Shown here: positions 15,902-24,802 of the stretch, in pieces | Position numbering within the stretch: position 1 is the stretch's first letter | Layout: the number at the start of each line of letters is the position of its first letter | From: Planococcus glaciei | Lineage (GTDB): Bacteria > Bacillota > Bacilli > Bacillales_A > Planococcaceae | Assembly (NCBI RefSeq): GCF_900099655.1 | Contig: NZ_FNDC01000003.1 | Location: 186,001-250,000 of the forward strand | Direction: 5' to 3' | Length of the DNA: 64,000 nt | Made by a program: the position numbers and the translations under genes | Notes under the pieces: model-generated | Seen by the model: only the letters and a program-made list of their open reading frames with translations | Databases searched by the model: none | Told to the model about the DNA's origin: nothing

Positions 15902-18427
15902 TCACTCCTTTTTGCTTAACTTGACTTGCAGGTCGTTCAATAATTGCAGGGACTGCAGCGGCGTAATAGCCGCAATGTTGACATCTGCAATCATTTGCAG
16001 CACTTCTTCGCTTTCGGTGTCGCGGTCGTCGAAAAACGACAATTGCTCCACTTGGCTCACATGCTTTTTGTTTTCGGCTTCAAAGCTGACCAACAGTTCA
16101 CGTGCACGCGCTAAAATCGGCTGCGGCAATTCGGCCAGTTCTGCTACATGGATGCCGTAGCTTTTGTCCGCCGGCCCTTTTTTCACTTTATGCAAAAATA
16201 CCACTTTGCCGGACTGTTCCATCGCGGCCACATGGACATTGCTCAATTTATCAAGCGACTGGTCCAGTGCCGTCAATTCATGGTAATGCGTTGAAAACAA
16301 GGTATTGGCGCCGATGTTCTCGTGGATGTATTCAATCATTGACTGCGCGAGCGCCATGCCGTCATAAGTGGATGTGCCCCGCCCAATTTCATCGAACAAT
16401 AGCAGGCTCCGTTCCGTCGCATGGGTAATGGCGTACTGCGATTCGAGCATTTCCACCATGAACGTACTTTGGCCGGACACCAAATCATCCGCTGCACCGA
16501 TGCGCGTAAAGATCTGGTCGACAATCGGAAGATTTGCCGATTCAGCCGGCACGTAAGATCCGATTTGCGCCAGCACAATCGTCAAAGCGACTTGGCGCAT
16601 ATACGTACTTTTACCCGACATATTGGGGCCGGTAATGAGCAGCATGTTCTGGTTGTCGGTCAATACGCAATCGTTCGGCACATAATGCTGCTTGTTCAGC
16701 ATTTTCTCGACGACCGGGTGGCGTCCTTCAATAATGGAAATTTCCCGTGAGTCATTGAACACCGGTTTTACAAAGCGGTATTTCTCTGCCACATTTGCAA
16801 AGCTCATAAAGACATCGAGTTCACTGAGCGTGGACGCCAATTGCTGAATGCGGCCGATGTACTGCTTCACTTCTTCGCGGATTTTCACGAACAACTCGTA
16901 TTCCAGGTTCAAGCTTTCTTCTTCTGCGGTCAAAATCAGCGTTTCCTTTTCTTTCAGTTCCGGCGTGATGTAGCGTTCCGCATTGGCAAGCGTCTGCTTG
17001 CGTTCGTAGCGCTCCAAATCCGCCAGATGCATATTGGCTTTGGAGATTTCAATGTAATAGCCGAAAATGCGGTTATAGCCGATTTTCAACGATTTGATGC
17101 CTGTCCGCTGGCGCTCTTCCTGTTCAAGCTGGGCGATCCAGTCTTTGCCGTTTCGTGAGGCATACCGGTATTCATCCAGTTTTGCATGGAAGCCGTCCCG
17201 GATGACGCCGCCTTCTTTCGAAGACAGCGGCGGATTTTCGCTGATGGCGCCAAGCAATTCGCATACTTCGCCGCAGCGGTCGAGCTTGTCGCTGAAATTG
17301 GCGAGTGTGCCGTGCCCTGAATTGGCGAGTTCGGAAATGATCGCCGGCACTTTTTCAAGCGAACTTCGGAGCTGGGCCAAATCCCGCCCGCTGGCGCTGC
17401 CAAAAGCAATCCGCCCGCTGAGGCGCTCCAAGTCATACACTTCTTTTAACAGTTCTTGAAGCTCTACTCGGACAAAATATTGATTGATGAGGGATTCGAC
17501 GAGCTGCTGCCGCTTTTCAATCAAATGGCGGTTTGCCAACGGCTGATGCAGCCATTGCTTCAGTTTCCGGCTGCCCATAGCCGTGACGGTCTCGTCCAAT
17601 AGCCATAAGAGCGTCCCTTTTGTTTCGCCGCCGCGGATCGACTGCAGCAATTCCAGGTTGCGCTTCGAATGGAAATCGATCGACAGCAGCTGTCCGTTTT
17701 CATTAAACGTGAACGGCTGAATATGGTCGAGCGACTGCTTTTGCGTCCGTGAAATATACGTCAACAGACGCTGGATGCTGAGCTTGAGGTCATCCGGGCA
17801 TTCAGCCAACAATCGTTCGTCCGCCGTGTAGACAAAATCCATCGGCTCAATCGACAGCACCAGATCCTGTGATTCTTCGTTCAGCAATAAAAACAATTGA
17901 TCGGAAACAACGAGTTCTTTGATATTCAACGACTGCAATTCCTGCAGCAGCGCGTTTTCTGTTCCTGCTATGTAAATGGCGCTCGCTTCCCCGGTGCTGA
18001 TGTCGACATACGACAAGGCAAAGCCATCTGCCATCTGTTCAGCCGCAGCCAAAAACATATTCGATTTGGAATCGATGCTTTTGCCTTCGGTATGCGTGCC
18101 TGGCGTAATCAAGCGGACGACTTCCCGCTTGACCATGCCTTTCGTGGTTTTCGGGTCTTCAACTTGTTCACAAAGCGCCACTTTATGGCCTTTGGAAATC
18201 AGCTGATCGATATAGTTTTGCGCCGCGTGATGCGGAACGCCGCACATCGGAATGCGGTCGTCGCCGGTGCCGCCCCGGCTCGTCAGTGTGATTTCAAGGA
18301 TTTGGGACGCCTTTAAGGCATCGTCGTAAAACATTTCATAAAAATCGCCCAGGCGGAAAAACAGGAATGCGTCCTGGTAATCGGATTTCACTTGCAAGTA
18401 TTGTTGCATCATTGGTGTAGGTGCCAT
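15902..18427 (-). CDS. mutS: DNA mismatch repair protein MutS
   Basis: MutS recognises base mismatches and small loops. The 841-residue product starts [12 protein letters not shown]; the mismatch-wedge Phe-X-Glu is in [12 protein letters not shown] near residue 30, the Walker A motif is [14 protein letters not shown], followed by [13 protein letters not shown] and the HYHELTALD switch region. I use the ATG at 18427, with AGAGGT 7 bases upstream; an in-frame ATG 39 bases earlier would add a basic tail not seen in relatives. A terminator and a strong extended -10 promoter lie just upstream, so mutSL forms its own unit apart from ricA. Confidence 0.97.
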   Translation of the reverse strand: MAPTPMMQQYLQVKSDYQDAFLFFRLGDFYEMFYDDALKASQILEITLTSRGGTGDDRIPMCGVPHHAAQNYIDQLISKGHKVALCEQVEDPKTTKGMVKREVVRLITPGTHTEGKSIDSKSNMFLAAAEQMADGFALSYVDISTGEASAIYIAGTENALLQELQSLNIKELVVSDQLFLLLNEESQDLVLSIEPMDFVYTADERLLAECPDDLKLSIQRLLTYISRTQKQSLDHIQPFTFNENGQLLSIDFHSKRNLELLQSIRGGETKGTLLWLLDETVTAMGSRKLKQWLHQPLANRHLIEKRQQLVESLINQYFVRVELQELLKEVYDLERLSGRIAFGSASGRDLAQLRSSLEKVPAIISELANSGHGTLANFSDKLDRCGEVCELLGAISENPPLSSKEGGVIRDGFHAKLDEYRYASRNGKDWIAQLEQEERQRTGIKSLKIGYNRIFGYYIEISKANMHLADLERYERKQTLANAERYITPELKEKETLILTAEEESLNLEYELFVKIREEVKQYIGRIQQLASTLSELDVFMSFANVAEKYRFVKPVFNDSREISIIEGRHPVVEKMLNKQHYVPNDCVLTDNQNMLLITGPNMSGKSTYMRQVALTIVLAQIGSYVPAESANLPIVDQIFTRIGAADDLVSGQSTFMVEMLESQYAITHATERSLLLFDEIGRGTSTYDGMALAQSMIEYIHENIGANTLFSTHYHELTALDQSLDKLSNVHVAAMEQSGKVVFLHKVKKGPADKSYGIHVAELAELPQPILARARELLVSFEAENKKHVSQVEQLSFFDDRDTESEEVLQMIADVNIAAITPLQSLQLLNDLQVKLSKKE

Positions 18428-18464
18428 TTTTTTACCTCTTTCGCGAACTTTTCGTCTTCTTTCC

Positions 18465-18473
18465 ATTATAACA
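18465..18473 (-). promoter_or_regulatory. mutSL promoter, extended -10
   Basis: TGTTATAAT on the minus strand (TATAAT at 18465-18470) about 40 bases upstream of the mutS start. A poor -35 (TTCTTT, 18488-18493) is spaced by 17 bases. Confidence 0.65.
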
Positions 18474-18495
18474 AAAACAAAGGGAGAAAAGAAAA

Positions 18496-18523
18496 AACTG
18501 AAAGAGCCGCAGCTCCTTCAGTT
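18496..18523 (-). terminator. Terminator between ricA and mutS
   Basis: A 12-bp stem (18496-18507 with 18512-18523) with one G-U pair on the minus strand and loop TGCG is followed by TTTTTTC. It lies between the repeat region and the mutS promoter. Confidence 0.88.
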
Positions 18524-18535
18524 CTCTTCCATTAT

Positions 18536-18715
18536 TTTTCTTATTGTCCAGCTCCAGCGCTTGTCGGAGCTGAACGGCCATTTCCGCTTTTCTTATTGTC
18601 CAGCTCCGGCGGCCAGCCCCTCGAGGTCGCTTCGGCCTTTCGGAAAATGGCCAAGAACGCCATTTCCTCAAGTCCTCCAGCGCTTGTCGGGGCTAAACGG
18701 CCGCCTCCGCTTTTC
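18536..18715. repeat. GC-rich intergenic repeat cluster between ricA and mutS
   Basis: The unit TTATTGTCCAGCTCC occurs twice (ending at 18555 and 18607, within a 20-base exact direct repeat) and the core AGCGCTTGTCGG(A/G)GCT occurs at 18556-18571 and 18679-18694. The first core sits in a CAGCTCC/GGAGCTG hairpin (18549-18572). A 31-base stretch at 18670-18700 recurs exactly, inverted, at 32065-32095. The cluster fills the place where B. subtilis has cotE and reaches the ricA stop codon. No reading frame is convincing. Confidence 0.85.
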
Positions 18716-19144
18716 TTAAGACAGTTTCGTCGGTTTGCTGGCTTCTACTTTTGAGCCGGTTTCGCCGCGCAGAATGTCTCCGCCGGTTGAAGTGATGATG
18801 TTGTTTGTCACTTGGTTCGCAATGGCTGTAGAAACCATTTGCAGAAGTGAGTTGACATCGCTTTGCGATTGCTTGAACTCTTGGACAATCGGCACTGCGT
18901 CAATTTCTTCTTCAATTTTCTGGATCTTGCCCTCAATCAGGCCTAAAGCGCGTTCTTTTCCATAAGCCTGGAAGTTGACTGCCTGTTTTTGAAGGCTTTT
19001 CAGGGAAGCGATTTTCTCACGGACTTTTTGGTTTTCATTTATTTGCGCTTCTGCGCGCTTAAAGAATTCCACTTCTTCTGTTTCGGCAATCATGTCTGCC
19101 ACTTCGCGTGCTTTTGCGATAATTTCTTCTTTTGAATACGTCAT
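18716..19144 (-). CDS. ricA: RNase Y specificity factor RicA (YmcA)
   Basis: RicA acts with RicF (YlbF) and RicT (YaaT) to direct RNase Y to mRNA processing sites and, in B. subtilis, affects biofilm, competence and sporulation. The 142-residue helical protein has the family signatures EVEFFKRAEAQINEN and QVTNNIITSTGGDILRGETGSKV. I choose the ATG at 19144 (MTYSKEE) by similarity to YmcA; an ATG 27 bases upstream overlaps miaB. It follows miaB as in B. subtilis, and RNase Y itself is encoded 2.5 kb upstream. Unlike what I recall for the B. subtilis protein, it contains no cysteine. Confidence 0.93.
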   Translation of the reverse strand: MTYSKEEIIAKAREVADMIAETEEVEFFKRAEAQINENQKVREKIASLKSLQKQAVNFQAYGKERALGLIEGKIQKIEEEIDAVPIVQEFKQSQSDVNSLLQMVSTAIANQVTNNIITSTGGDILRGETGSKVEASKPTKLS

Positions 19145-19148
19145 CTTC

Positions 19149-20693
19149 TTAGACACCCACTTCTTGGCCATGCCCGGCTTCGACTAGTTCACCGTTCAAT
19201 GACCATGTTTTTGTTGTTGTGATTTTAACCTTTACCAATTGGCCGACGATCGACTTCGGCCCTGCAAAATTGACCAATTTGTTTTTGGCTGTATAGCCGG
19301 ATAACACATCGGGATTTTTCTTGCTTTCGCCTTCAACCAGGACTTCGACGATTTGCCCTTTGTAAGCCTTCATCGCGTTCAAGGCATATTCGTTCACGAC
19401 GGCGTTCAAACGCTGCAGCCGCTCTTTTTTCACTTCCATCGGGACATTATCGGCCATTTTCGCGGCCGGCGTACCTTCACGCGGAGAATAGATATACGTA
19501 AAGGCCATTTCAAAACCGACTTCTTTGAACAGAGAAAGCGTTTCTTCAAACTGCTCGTCTGTTTCGTTCGGGAAGCCGACAATGATGTCCGTCGTCAATG
19601 AAACATTCGGAATGGCTGTCCGTATTTTCCGGACCAATTCCAAATAATGTTCCCGTGAATATTTGCGGGCCATGATTTTCAACATGCTCGTCGAACCTGA
19701 TTGTACAGGCAAATGGATGTGGTCGACAAGGTTTCCGCCTTTTGCGAGCACCTCAATCAACTGATCATCGAAATCACGGGGATGGCTAGTGGTAAACCGG
19801 ATGCGCGGCAAATCGATCGTCCGCAGTTCATCCATCAAATCCCCCAGCCCGTACTTGATATCGGTGAAATCCTTGCCGTATGCATTTACATTCTGCCCGA
19901 GCAGCGTAACTTCCTTATACCCTTGCGCTGCTAAGTGGCGTATTTCCTGGATGATATCTTCCGGACGGCGGGAACGCTCTTTTCCCCGCGTATACGGAAC
20001 AATGCAATACGTACAGAATTTATCACAGCCGTACATGATATTCACCCATGCCTTGATTTTTCCTTTTCGCACTTTCGGCAAGTTTTCAATGACATCGCCT
20101 TCTTTTGACCAAACGTCGATGACCATTTCTTTCGACAAATACGCTTCGTTTAAAATCTCAGGCAGCCGGTGGATATTATGCGTGCCAAAAATCATATCTA
20201 CTTGATCGTAGGTTTTCAGGATTTTGTTGACCACGGATTCTTCCTGCGACATGCAGCCGCAGACGCCGATCAGCAAATCCGGTTTTTCCAGTTTCAAAGG
20301 TTTCAAATGCCCCAGTTCCCCGAACACTTTGTTTTCAGCGTTTTTCCGGATGGCACATGTGTTCAGCAAGATGACATCTGCCTCCTGGACTGAATCCGTA
20401 AGAGAAAAGCCCAGCTGCATAAAAATGCCGGCCATCACTTCCGTGTCGTGCTCATTCATCTGGCATCCATAGGTGCGGATGTAAAACTTACGGCCTTCGC
20501 CCATCCCTTCAAAGCGGGGATCGATTGTAAAGTTATCAAAATAGGAAACTTGTTCTTTCCCCCGTTTTTTCGCTTCCTTCAACGAAGGCGGCGTATACAC
20601 GCTTTGAAAATACTGGCTGTAGTCTTTTTCAGCCTTGTCATCCGATGGTGAAGCCTTCACTGGGGTGGATTGCAGTCGCTGCTCCTCATTCAT
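19149..20693 (-). CDS. miaB: tRNA-2-methylthio-N6-dimethylallyladenosine synthase MiaB
   Basis: MiaB is a radical SAM methylthiotransferase that converts i6A37 to ms2i6A37 in tRNA. The 514-residue product has the N-terminal MTTase domain with cluster cysteines in YGCQMN, NTCAIR and GVCGC, the radical SAM motif CDKFCTYC, and a C-terminal TRAM domain. A long charged N-terminal extension (about 65 residues) is typical of Bacillales MiaB. The ATG at 20693 has GAAAGGGG about 7 bases upstream; an earlier in-frame start was rejected. It lies between ymdB and ricA, the B. subtilis neighbours spoVS, tdh and kbl being absent. Confidence 0.97.
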   Translation of the reverse strand: MNEEQRLQSTPVKASPSDDKAEKDYSQYFQSVYTPPSLKEAKKRGKEQVSYFDNFTIDPRFEGMGEGRKFYIRTYGCQMNEHDTEVMAGIFMQLGFSLTDSVQEADVILLNTCAIRKNAENKVFGELGHLKPLKLEKPDLLIGVCGCMSQEESVVNKILKTYDQVDMIFGTHNIHRLPEILNEAYLSKEMVIDVWSKEGDVIENLPKVRKGKIKAWVNIMYGCDKFCTYCIVPYTRGKERSRRPEDIIQEIRHLAAQGYKEVTLLGQNVNAYGKDFTDIKYGLGDLMDELRTIDLPRIRFTTSHPRDFDDQLIEVLAKGGNLVDHIHLPVQSGSTSMLKIMARKYSREHYLELVRKIRTAIPNVSLTTDIIVGFPNETDEQFEETLSLFKEVGFEMAFTYIYSPREGTPAAKMADNVPMEVKKERLQRLNAVVNEYALNAMKAYKGQIVEVLVEGESKKNPDVLSGYTAKNKLVNFAGPKSIVGQLVKVKITTTKTWSLNGELVEAGHGQEVGV

Positions 20694-20720
20694 GAAAAAA
20701 CCCCTTTCAATCATCACTTT

Positions 20721-20788
20721 ATTATACTGAATGGACCTGCCACTCTACAAGGCAGGCGGTCTAATTGTCGGAGAATCGACATAGACCG
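20721..20788 (-). other. Tandem hairpins and possible miaB promoter between ymdB and miaB
   Basis: Just past the ymdB stop, CGGTCTA (20757-20763) pairs with TAGACCG (20782-20788) around an inner TGTCG/CGACA stem, followed by a second CCTGCC/GGCAGG hairpin (20736-20756). Neither is followed by a T run. A minus-strand TATAAT (20721-20726) with TTGTAG 18 bases upstream could be a miaB promoter overlapping the second hairpin. Confidence 0.6.
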
Positions 20789-20792
20789 GCTA

Positions 20793-21590
20793 TTAGTTTT
20801 GGAATGGGTAATCGTCGTTAATGTAAACCCGTTCAAAAGACAGCGCTTTTCCGGTTTGGTCATCGACTTCCGTGAAAAAGCCGCTGACGACGGAGCGTCC
20901 GCGCTTTGGCACTTCAAAGCGGGTCGGCATATTCGTTTTGAAGCGGTAAAGCACCGATTCTTTTGTCATCCCCAGAATTTCATCATAGGGCCCTGTCATG
21001 CCGACATCGGAAATATAGGCGGTGCCGTTTGGCAGGATTCGTGCATCTGCCGTCTGCACATGTGTATGCGTGCCGACAACGACCGAAGCACGCCCGTCCA
21101 AATGCCAGCCCATGGCAATTTTCTCGCTGGTCGCTTCGGCGTGGAAATCGACAAAGACCAATGGTGAAATCGCTTTGGCTTCCGCAATCAACTCATCCGC
21201 TTTTTGGAACGGATCGTCATGCGGCGGCAAAAAGACCCGTCCGTGCAAGTTGATCACCGATAAGGTTTGGCCATTTTTTGTAACGGTAGCCATGCCGCGT
21301 CCCGGCGCTTCCGGCGAGAAGTTGGCCGGACGGATCAAGTAATCTACGTCATCGATAAAATCAAAAATTTCTTTCTGGTCCCACGTATGGTTGCCCATCG
21401 TAATGACATCAACGCCCATGAAGAGCAGGTCCTGATAAATCGCTTTTGTGATGCCGCGGCCGGCCGCTGCGTTTTCTCCGTTCGCAATGACGACGTCCGG
21501 TGCATATTTTCTCTTTAACCTTGGCAAATACGACTCCAGTGCATCTCTGCCAATCGATCCGACGATATCTCCAATAAATAAAATTTTCAT
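20793..21590 (-). CDS. ymdB: YmdB-type metallophosphoesterase (2',3'-cyclic nucleotide phosphodiesterase)
   Basis: A 265-residue calcineurin-like enzyme of the TIGR00282 family. In B. subtilis YmdB hydrolyses 2',3'-cyclic nucleotides and affects colony and biofilm development. Metal-binding motifs appear in order: GDIVGS (6-11), NGENAA (about 37-42), GNHTWDQKE, VDFHAEATSEK and GTHTHVQTAD. The ATG at 21590 follows AAGGTGAGC. It is directly downstream of rny, separated by a hairpin terminator at 21617-21650 that may set the ratio of the two. The pairing of an endoribonuclease with a cyclic-phosphate hydrolase is conserved in Bacillales. Confidence 0.95.
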   Translation of the reverse strand: MKILFIGDIVGSIGRDALESYLPRLKRKYAPDVVIANGENAAAGRGITKAIYQDLLFMGVDVITMGNHTWDQKEIFDFIDDVDYLIRPANFSPEAPGRGMATVTKNGQTLSVINLHGRVFLPPHDDPFQKADELIAEAKAISPLVFVDFHAEATSEKIAMGWHLDGRASVVVGTHTHVQTADARILPNGTAYISDVGMTGPYDEILGMTKESVLYRFKTNMPTRFEVPKRGRSVVSGFFTEVDDQTGKALSFERVYINDDYPFQN

Positions 21591-21616
21591 TTTTGCTCAC
21601 CTTTTTCCATAAGAAA

Positions 21617-21650
21617 AAGGCTTCTTTGAATAGACATTCATCGAAGCCTT
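21617..21650 (-). terminator. Hairpin terminator between rny and ymdB
   Basis: AAGGCTTC pairs with GAAGCCTT (inner TGAA/TTCA pairing possible) and is followed by TTTTTCTT on the minus strand. Partial readthrough into ymdB is likely because no promoter is evident in the short remaining gap. Confidence 0.75.
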
Positions 21651-21657
21651 ACTCTTA

Positions 21658-23217
21658 TTATTTTGCATATTCAACTGCTCGTGTTTCTCTGATGACCGTC
21701 ACTTTGATGTGTCCAGGATAGTCAAGCTCTTCTTCAATCCGTTTCCGGATATCGCGTGCCAGACGATGCGCTGTCATATCATCAATTTGTTCCGGCCGGA
21801 CCATGATCCGGATTTCGCGTCCCGCTTGAATGGCAAATGATTTCTCAACGCCTTCGTACGATTCGGAAATTTCTTCGAGTTTTTCGAGTCTGCGAATATA
21901 GTTTTCGAGAGTTTCGCTTCTTGCCCCTGGACGTGCTGCAGACAAAGCATCTGCGGCTGCGACAATTACCGAGATAATGGATGTCGCTTCTGTGTCCCCG
22001 TGGTGAGAAGCAATGCTGTTGATCACAACAGGATGTTCTTTGTATTTTGTGCCAAGCTCTACACCGATTTCAACATGGCTGCCTTCGACTTCGTGGTCGA
22101 TGGCTTTGCCGATGTCATGCAGCAGTCCGGCACGTCTTGCCAAGGTAACGTCTTCGCCAAGTTCCGCAGCCATCAAACCGGACAGGAAGGCAACTTCCAC
22201 GGAATGCTTCAGGACGTTTTGTCCATAGCTCGTACGGTAGCGAAGGCGGCCCAGGATCTTGATCAAATCCGGGTGCAAATTGTGGACGCCTACGTCAAAC
22301 GTTGTTTGTTCACCGATTTCACGAATTTGCTCATCCACTTCACGTCTTGACTTCTCAACCATTTCTTCAATGCGAGCCGGGTGGATTCGGCCGTCAGACA
22401 CCAGTTTTTCAAGTGCCAAGCGGGCCGTTTCGCGGCGGATTGGATCAAATCCAGATAAAATGACCGCTTCAGGCGTATCATCGATGATTAAATCGATGCC
22501 CGTCAAGGTTTCAAGCGTTCGGATGTTGCGCCCTTCGCGTCCAATGATGCGGCCCTTCATCTCATCGTTTGGCAAGTTGACTACAGAAACGGTGGTTTCC
22601 GCTACGTGGTCAGCTGCAAATCGCTGCATGGCCAATGACAGGATGTTTTTCGCTTTTTTGTCCGACTCTTCTTTCGCGCGCGCTTCTGTTTCTTTGATCA
22701 TTGCCGCAATATCGGTTGAAAGTTCATTTTCAACTTGCTGCAGGATGATCGATCTTGCTTCTTCGCGTGTCAGAGACGAAATGCGTTCCATCTCGGACTG
22801 CTGCTGGCGGACTAATTCCTCCGCTTTGCTCTCCATCTGTCCAATATGCTGTTGTTTTTCTGCGAGTGCTTCGTCTTTGCGTTCCAGACTTGCCTCTCTT
22901 TTGTTTAAAGCATCATCCTTGCGATCCAAATTTTCTTCTCTCTGCAACAACCGATTTTCTTGTCTTTGAAGTTCTAATCGGCGTTCCCGAATTTCAGATT
23001 CTGTTTCAGTACGCAATTTATGATTTTCGTCTTTCGCTTCCAATAGCGCTTCTTTTTTCAGGGCTTCTGCTTCTTTTTTCGCATCTTCAACTATTTGCTC
23101 CGCAGAATTTTTCGCGCCTGCGATATTGGAGTCGTTTGCTTTTTTCAATGCATAATATCCAACAACTACACCGACGATGATACCAAGCAAAGCGAAGATG
23201 ATCTCTGTAATACCCAT
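21658..23217 (-). CDS. rny: Ribonuclease Y
   Basis: RNase Y is the membrane-bound endoribonuclease that starts decay of many mRNAs in Bacillales. The 519-residue product has an N-terminal transmembrane helix (about 4-24), a long Gln/Glu/Arg-rich coiled coil (about 30-190), a KH domain ([17 protein letters not shown]) and an HD domain with [12 protein letters not shown]. Length matches the B. subtilis enzyme (520). I use the ATG at 23217 (MGITEII), with GAGGAGGTG 7 bases upstream. The gene lies between recA and ymdB as expected, and its partner RicA is encoded nearby. Confidence 0.97.
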   Translation of the reverse strand: MGITEIIFALLGIIVGVVVGYYALKKANDSNIAGAKNSAEQIVEDAKKEAEALKKEALLEAKDENHKLRTETESEIRERRLELQRQENRLLQREENLDRKDDALNKREASLERKDEALAEKQQHIGQMESKAEELVRQQQSEMERISSLTREEARSIILQQVENELSTDIAAMIKETEARAKEESDKKAKNILSLAMQRFAADHVAETTVSVVNLPNDEMKGRIIGREGRNIRTLETLTGIDLIIDDTPEAVILSGFDPIRRETARLALEKLVSDGRIHPARIEEMVEKSRREVDEQIREIGEQTTFDVGVHNLHPDLIKILGRLRYRTSYGQNVLKHSVEVAFLSGLMAAELGEDVTLARRAGLLHDIGKAIDHEVEGSHVEIGVELGTKYKEHPVVINSIASHHGDTEATSIISVIVAAADALSAARPGARSETLENYIRRLEKLEEISESYEGVEKSFAIQAGREIRIMVRPEQIDDMTAHRLARDIRKRIEEELDYPGHIKVTVIRETRAVEYAK

Positions 23218-23494
23218 TCGGACACCTCCTCTTGCTATTCTGTTAACTTGTTCAAAAAATCGAAATAATAAAACCATTGTTCTACATCAATCGTTGTAAA
23301 AATAGTAAATTATACAATTTTAATTGTATAGTTGGTCTTATGTCGTGTCAACCCATTGAGAAGCTTGAAAAGCGCACGGACATGCACATTGCATGAATGC
23401 ATGGGGGCTTTAACAGCCCATCCCGGCTTTTTCTCCATGCATAATTCCCGCCTTGTCCTAACTCCTGCCCTTAAATGAATGGATATATAGAAAA
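23218..23494. other. rny leader and recA-rny intergenic region
   Basis: This gap holds the rny promoter (23323-23351), a 20-base palindrome on its -10, and further out an inverted repeat ATGCATGG (23397-23404)/CCATGCAT (23435-23442) enclosing a GGGCT/AGCCC stem (23405-23419). Nothing in it reads as a protein gene. The mRNA leader of rny would be about 100 bases. Confidence 0.6.
23311..23351 (-). promoter_or_regulatory. rny promoter with palindrome over the -10
   Basis: TTGACA (23346-23351), 17 bases, TACAAT (23323-23328) on the minus strand. TATACAATT (23311-23319) and AATTGTATA (23322-23330) form a perfect 9-bp inverted repeat with a 2-base centre that includes the -10, an operator-like arrangement with no regulator I can name. 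Confidence 0.75.
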
Positions 23495-23520
23495 AGCTGC
23501 CCAGCTAAAGCTAGGCAGCT
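23495..23520 (-). terminator. recA terminator
   Basis: AGCTGCC pairs with GGCAGCT, extended inward by AGCT/AGCT after a one-base mismatch, and followed by TTTTTC on the minus strand. Confidence 0.88.
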
Positions 23521-23555
23521 CTCAGATTCAAAACACAGCTGGCTGTGCTTCTATC

Positions 23556-24614
23556 TTATTCTTCGTCGTCAATAAGCAAGTTAAATTCTTCCGGTTCCTC
23601 TTTATTGGCTGCAATTGTGTAGTTGGCTGCTGCCATACCAAAAGATTCGCGGATTTTGTTGGAAATTTCATTGCGCATTTCCGGATTGTTAAGAAGGAAT
23701 TGCTTCGCGTTTTCGCGTCCTTGTCCAATGCGTTCTTCGTTGTAAGAATACCAAGAACCGCTCTTCTGGATGATATCCAGTTCAGAACCGATATCCACAA
23801 TTTCACCTTCACGGGAAATCCCTTTTCCGTACATAATATCCACTTCAGCTGTACGGAACGGCGGTGCTACCTTATTTTTTACAATCTTGATCTTTGTTCT
23901 GTTACCGATAATATCCGTGCCGGATTTCAATGCTTCTGCACGTCTTACTTCCAAACGGACAGATGAATAGAATTTCAATGCCCGGCCGCCCGGAGTTGTT
24001 TCCGGATTCCCAAACATTACACCGATTTTTTCGCGGATCTGGTTGATGAAGATAAAAATGGTGTTTGATGTGTTGATGACGCCTGAAAGTTTGCGAAGCG
24101 CCTGGGACATCAAACGGGCTTGCAGACCCATATGGGAGTCGCCCATTTCGCCTTCAATTTCCGCTTTTGGCACAAGTGCCGCTACAGAATCGACAACTAC
24201 GATATCGATAGCGCCGCTTCGTACCAAAGCTTCCGCAATTTCAAGTGCCTGTTCGCCTGTATCCGGCTGAGACAAGAGCAGCTCATCAATGTTAACGCCT
24301 AATGCTTTGGCGTACATCGGATCTAACGCGTGTTCAGCATCGATGAATGCTGCTGTGCCGCCGATTGCTTGTACTTCTGCGATTGCATGAAGCGAGACAG
24401 TCGTTTTACCTGAACTTTCAGGGCCGTAGATTTCGATTACCCGTCCACGCGGATATCCGCCTATTCCCAGTGCAGTGTCAAGGGCCAATGAACCACTTGA
24501 AACCGATGATACGTTACGGTCGCTTTTCTCGCCTAATTTCATGACCGAACCTTTACCAAATTGCTTTTCTATACTCTTTAACGCCATGTCTAACGCTGCT
24601 TTACGGTCGCTCAA
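23556..24614 (-). CDS. recA: Recombinase RecA
   Basis: RecA forms filaments on single-stranded DNA, promotes strand exchange and triggers LexA cleavage. The 352-residue product has the Walker A motif [29 protein letters not shown] loop 2 and the acidic C-terminal tail. The start is a TTG at 24614: GAGGAGGA lies 7 bases upstream and the protein then reads [13 protein letters not shown] as in relatives; an upstream in-frame start precedes the ribosome-binding site and is rejected. A LexA box lies upstream of its promoter. It follows cinA but has its own promoter and terminator. Confidence 0.98.
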   Translation of the reverse strand: MSDRKAALDMALKSIEKQFGKGSVMKLGEKSDRNVSSVSSGSLALDTALGIGGYPRGRVIEIYGPESSGKTTVSLHAIAEVQAIGGTAAFIDAEHALDPMYAKALGVNIDELLLSQPDTGEQALEIAEALVRSGAIDIVVVDSVAALVPKAEIEGEMGDSHMGLQARLMSQALRKLSGVINTSNTIFIFINQIREKIGVMFGNPETTPGGRALKFYSSVRLEVRRAEALKSGTDIIGNRTKIKIVKNKVAPPFRTAEVDIMYGKGISREGEIVDIGSELDIIQKSGSWYSYNEERIGQGRENAKQFLLNNPEMRNEISNKIRESFGMAAANYTIAANKEEPEEFNLLIDDEE

Positions 24615-24658
24615 AAGAAATCCTCCTCTAATTAAAACCAATTTTTCTACCTGTCTCT

Positions 24659-24709
24659 AGTATACTAGGTTAATGAGAAATACACAAGAAAAAAGCGAAC
24701 GTTTATTCG
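24659..24709 (-). promoter_or_regulatory. recA promoter and LexA box
   Basis: On the minus strand TTGTGT (24682-24687), 17 bases, TATACT (24659-24664). Upstream, CGAAT-AAAC-GTTCG (24696-24709) differs from the consensus CGAAC-N4-GTTCG in one base and resembles the B. subtilis recA operator. Confidence 0.85.
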
Positions 24710-24779
24710 TGTTCGTGTTTTCAAATGTCATTTTTGCAAGCCCTATAAAGAGCAAATTCCCGTTTTGAGCATAAAAAAA

Positions 24780-24802
24780 CACGCAAAATTAAATTTTGCG
24801 TG
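24780..24802 (-). terminator. cinA terminator overlapping its stop codon
   Basis: CACGCAAAAT (24780-24789) pairs with ATTTTGCGTG (24793-24802) and is followed by seven T on the minus strand. The stop codon lies in the hairpin. Confidence 0.88.

Noticed and set aside
22259..22969. 236-codon plus-strand frame rich in Ser
   Set aside because: It is the complement of the RNase Y coiled-coil and KH region. The Ser/Leu bias mirrors Glu/Lys/Arg codons on the other strand.
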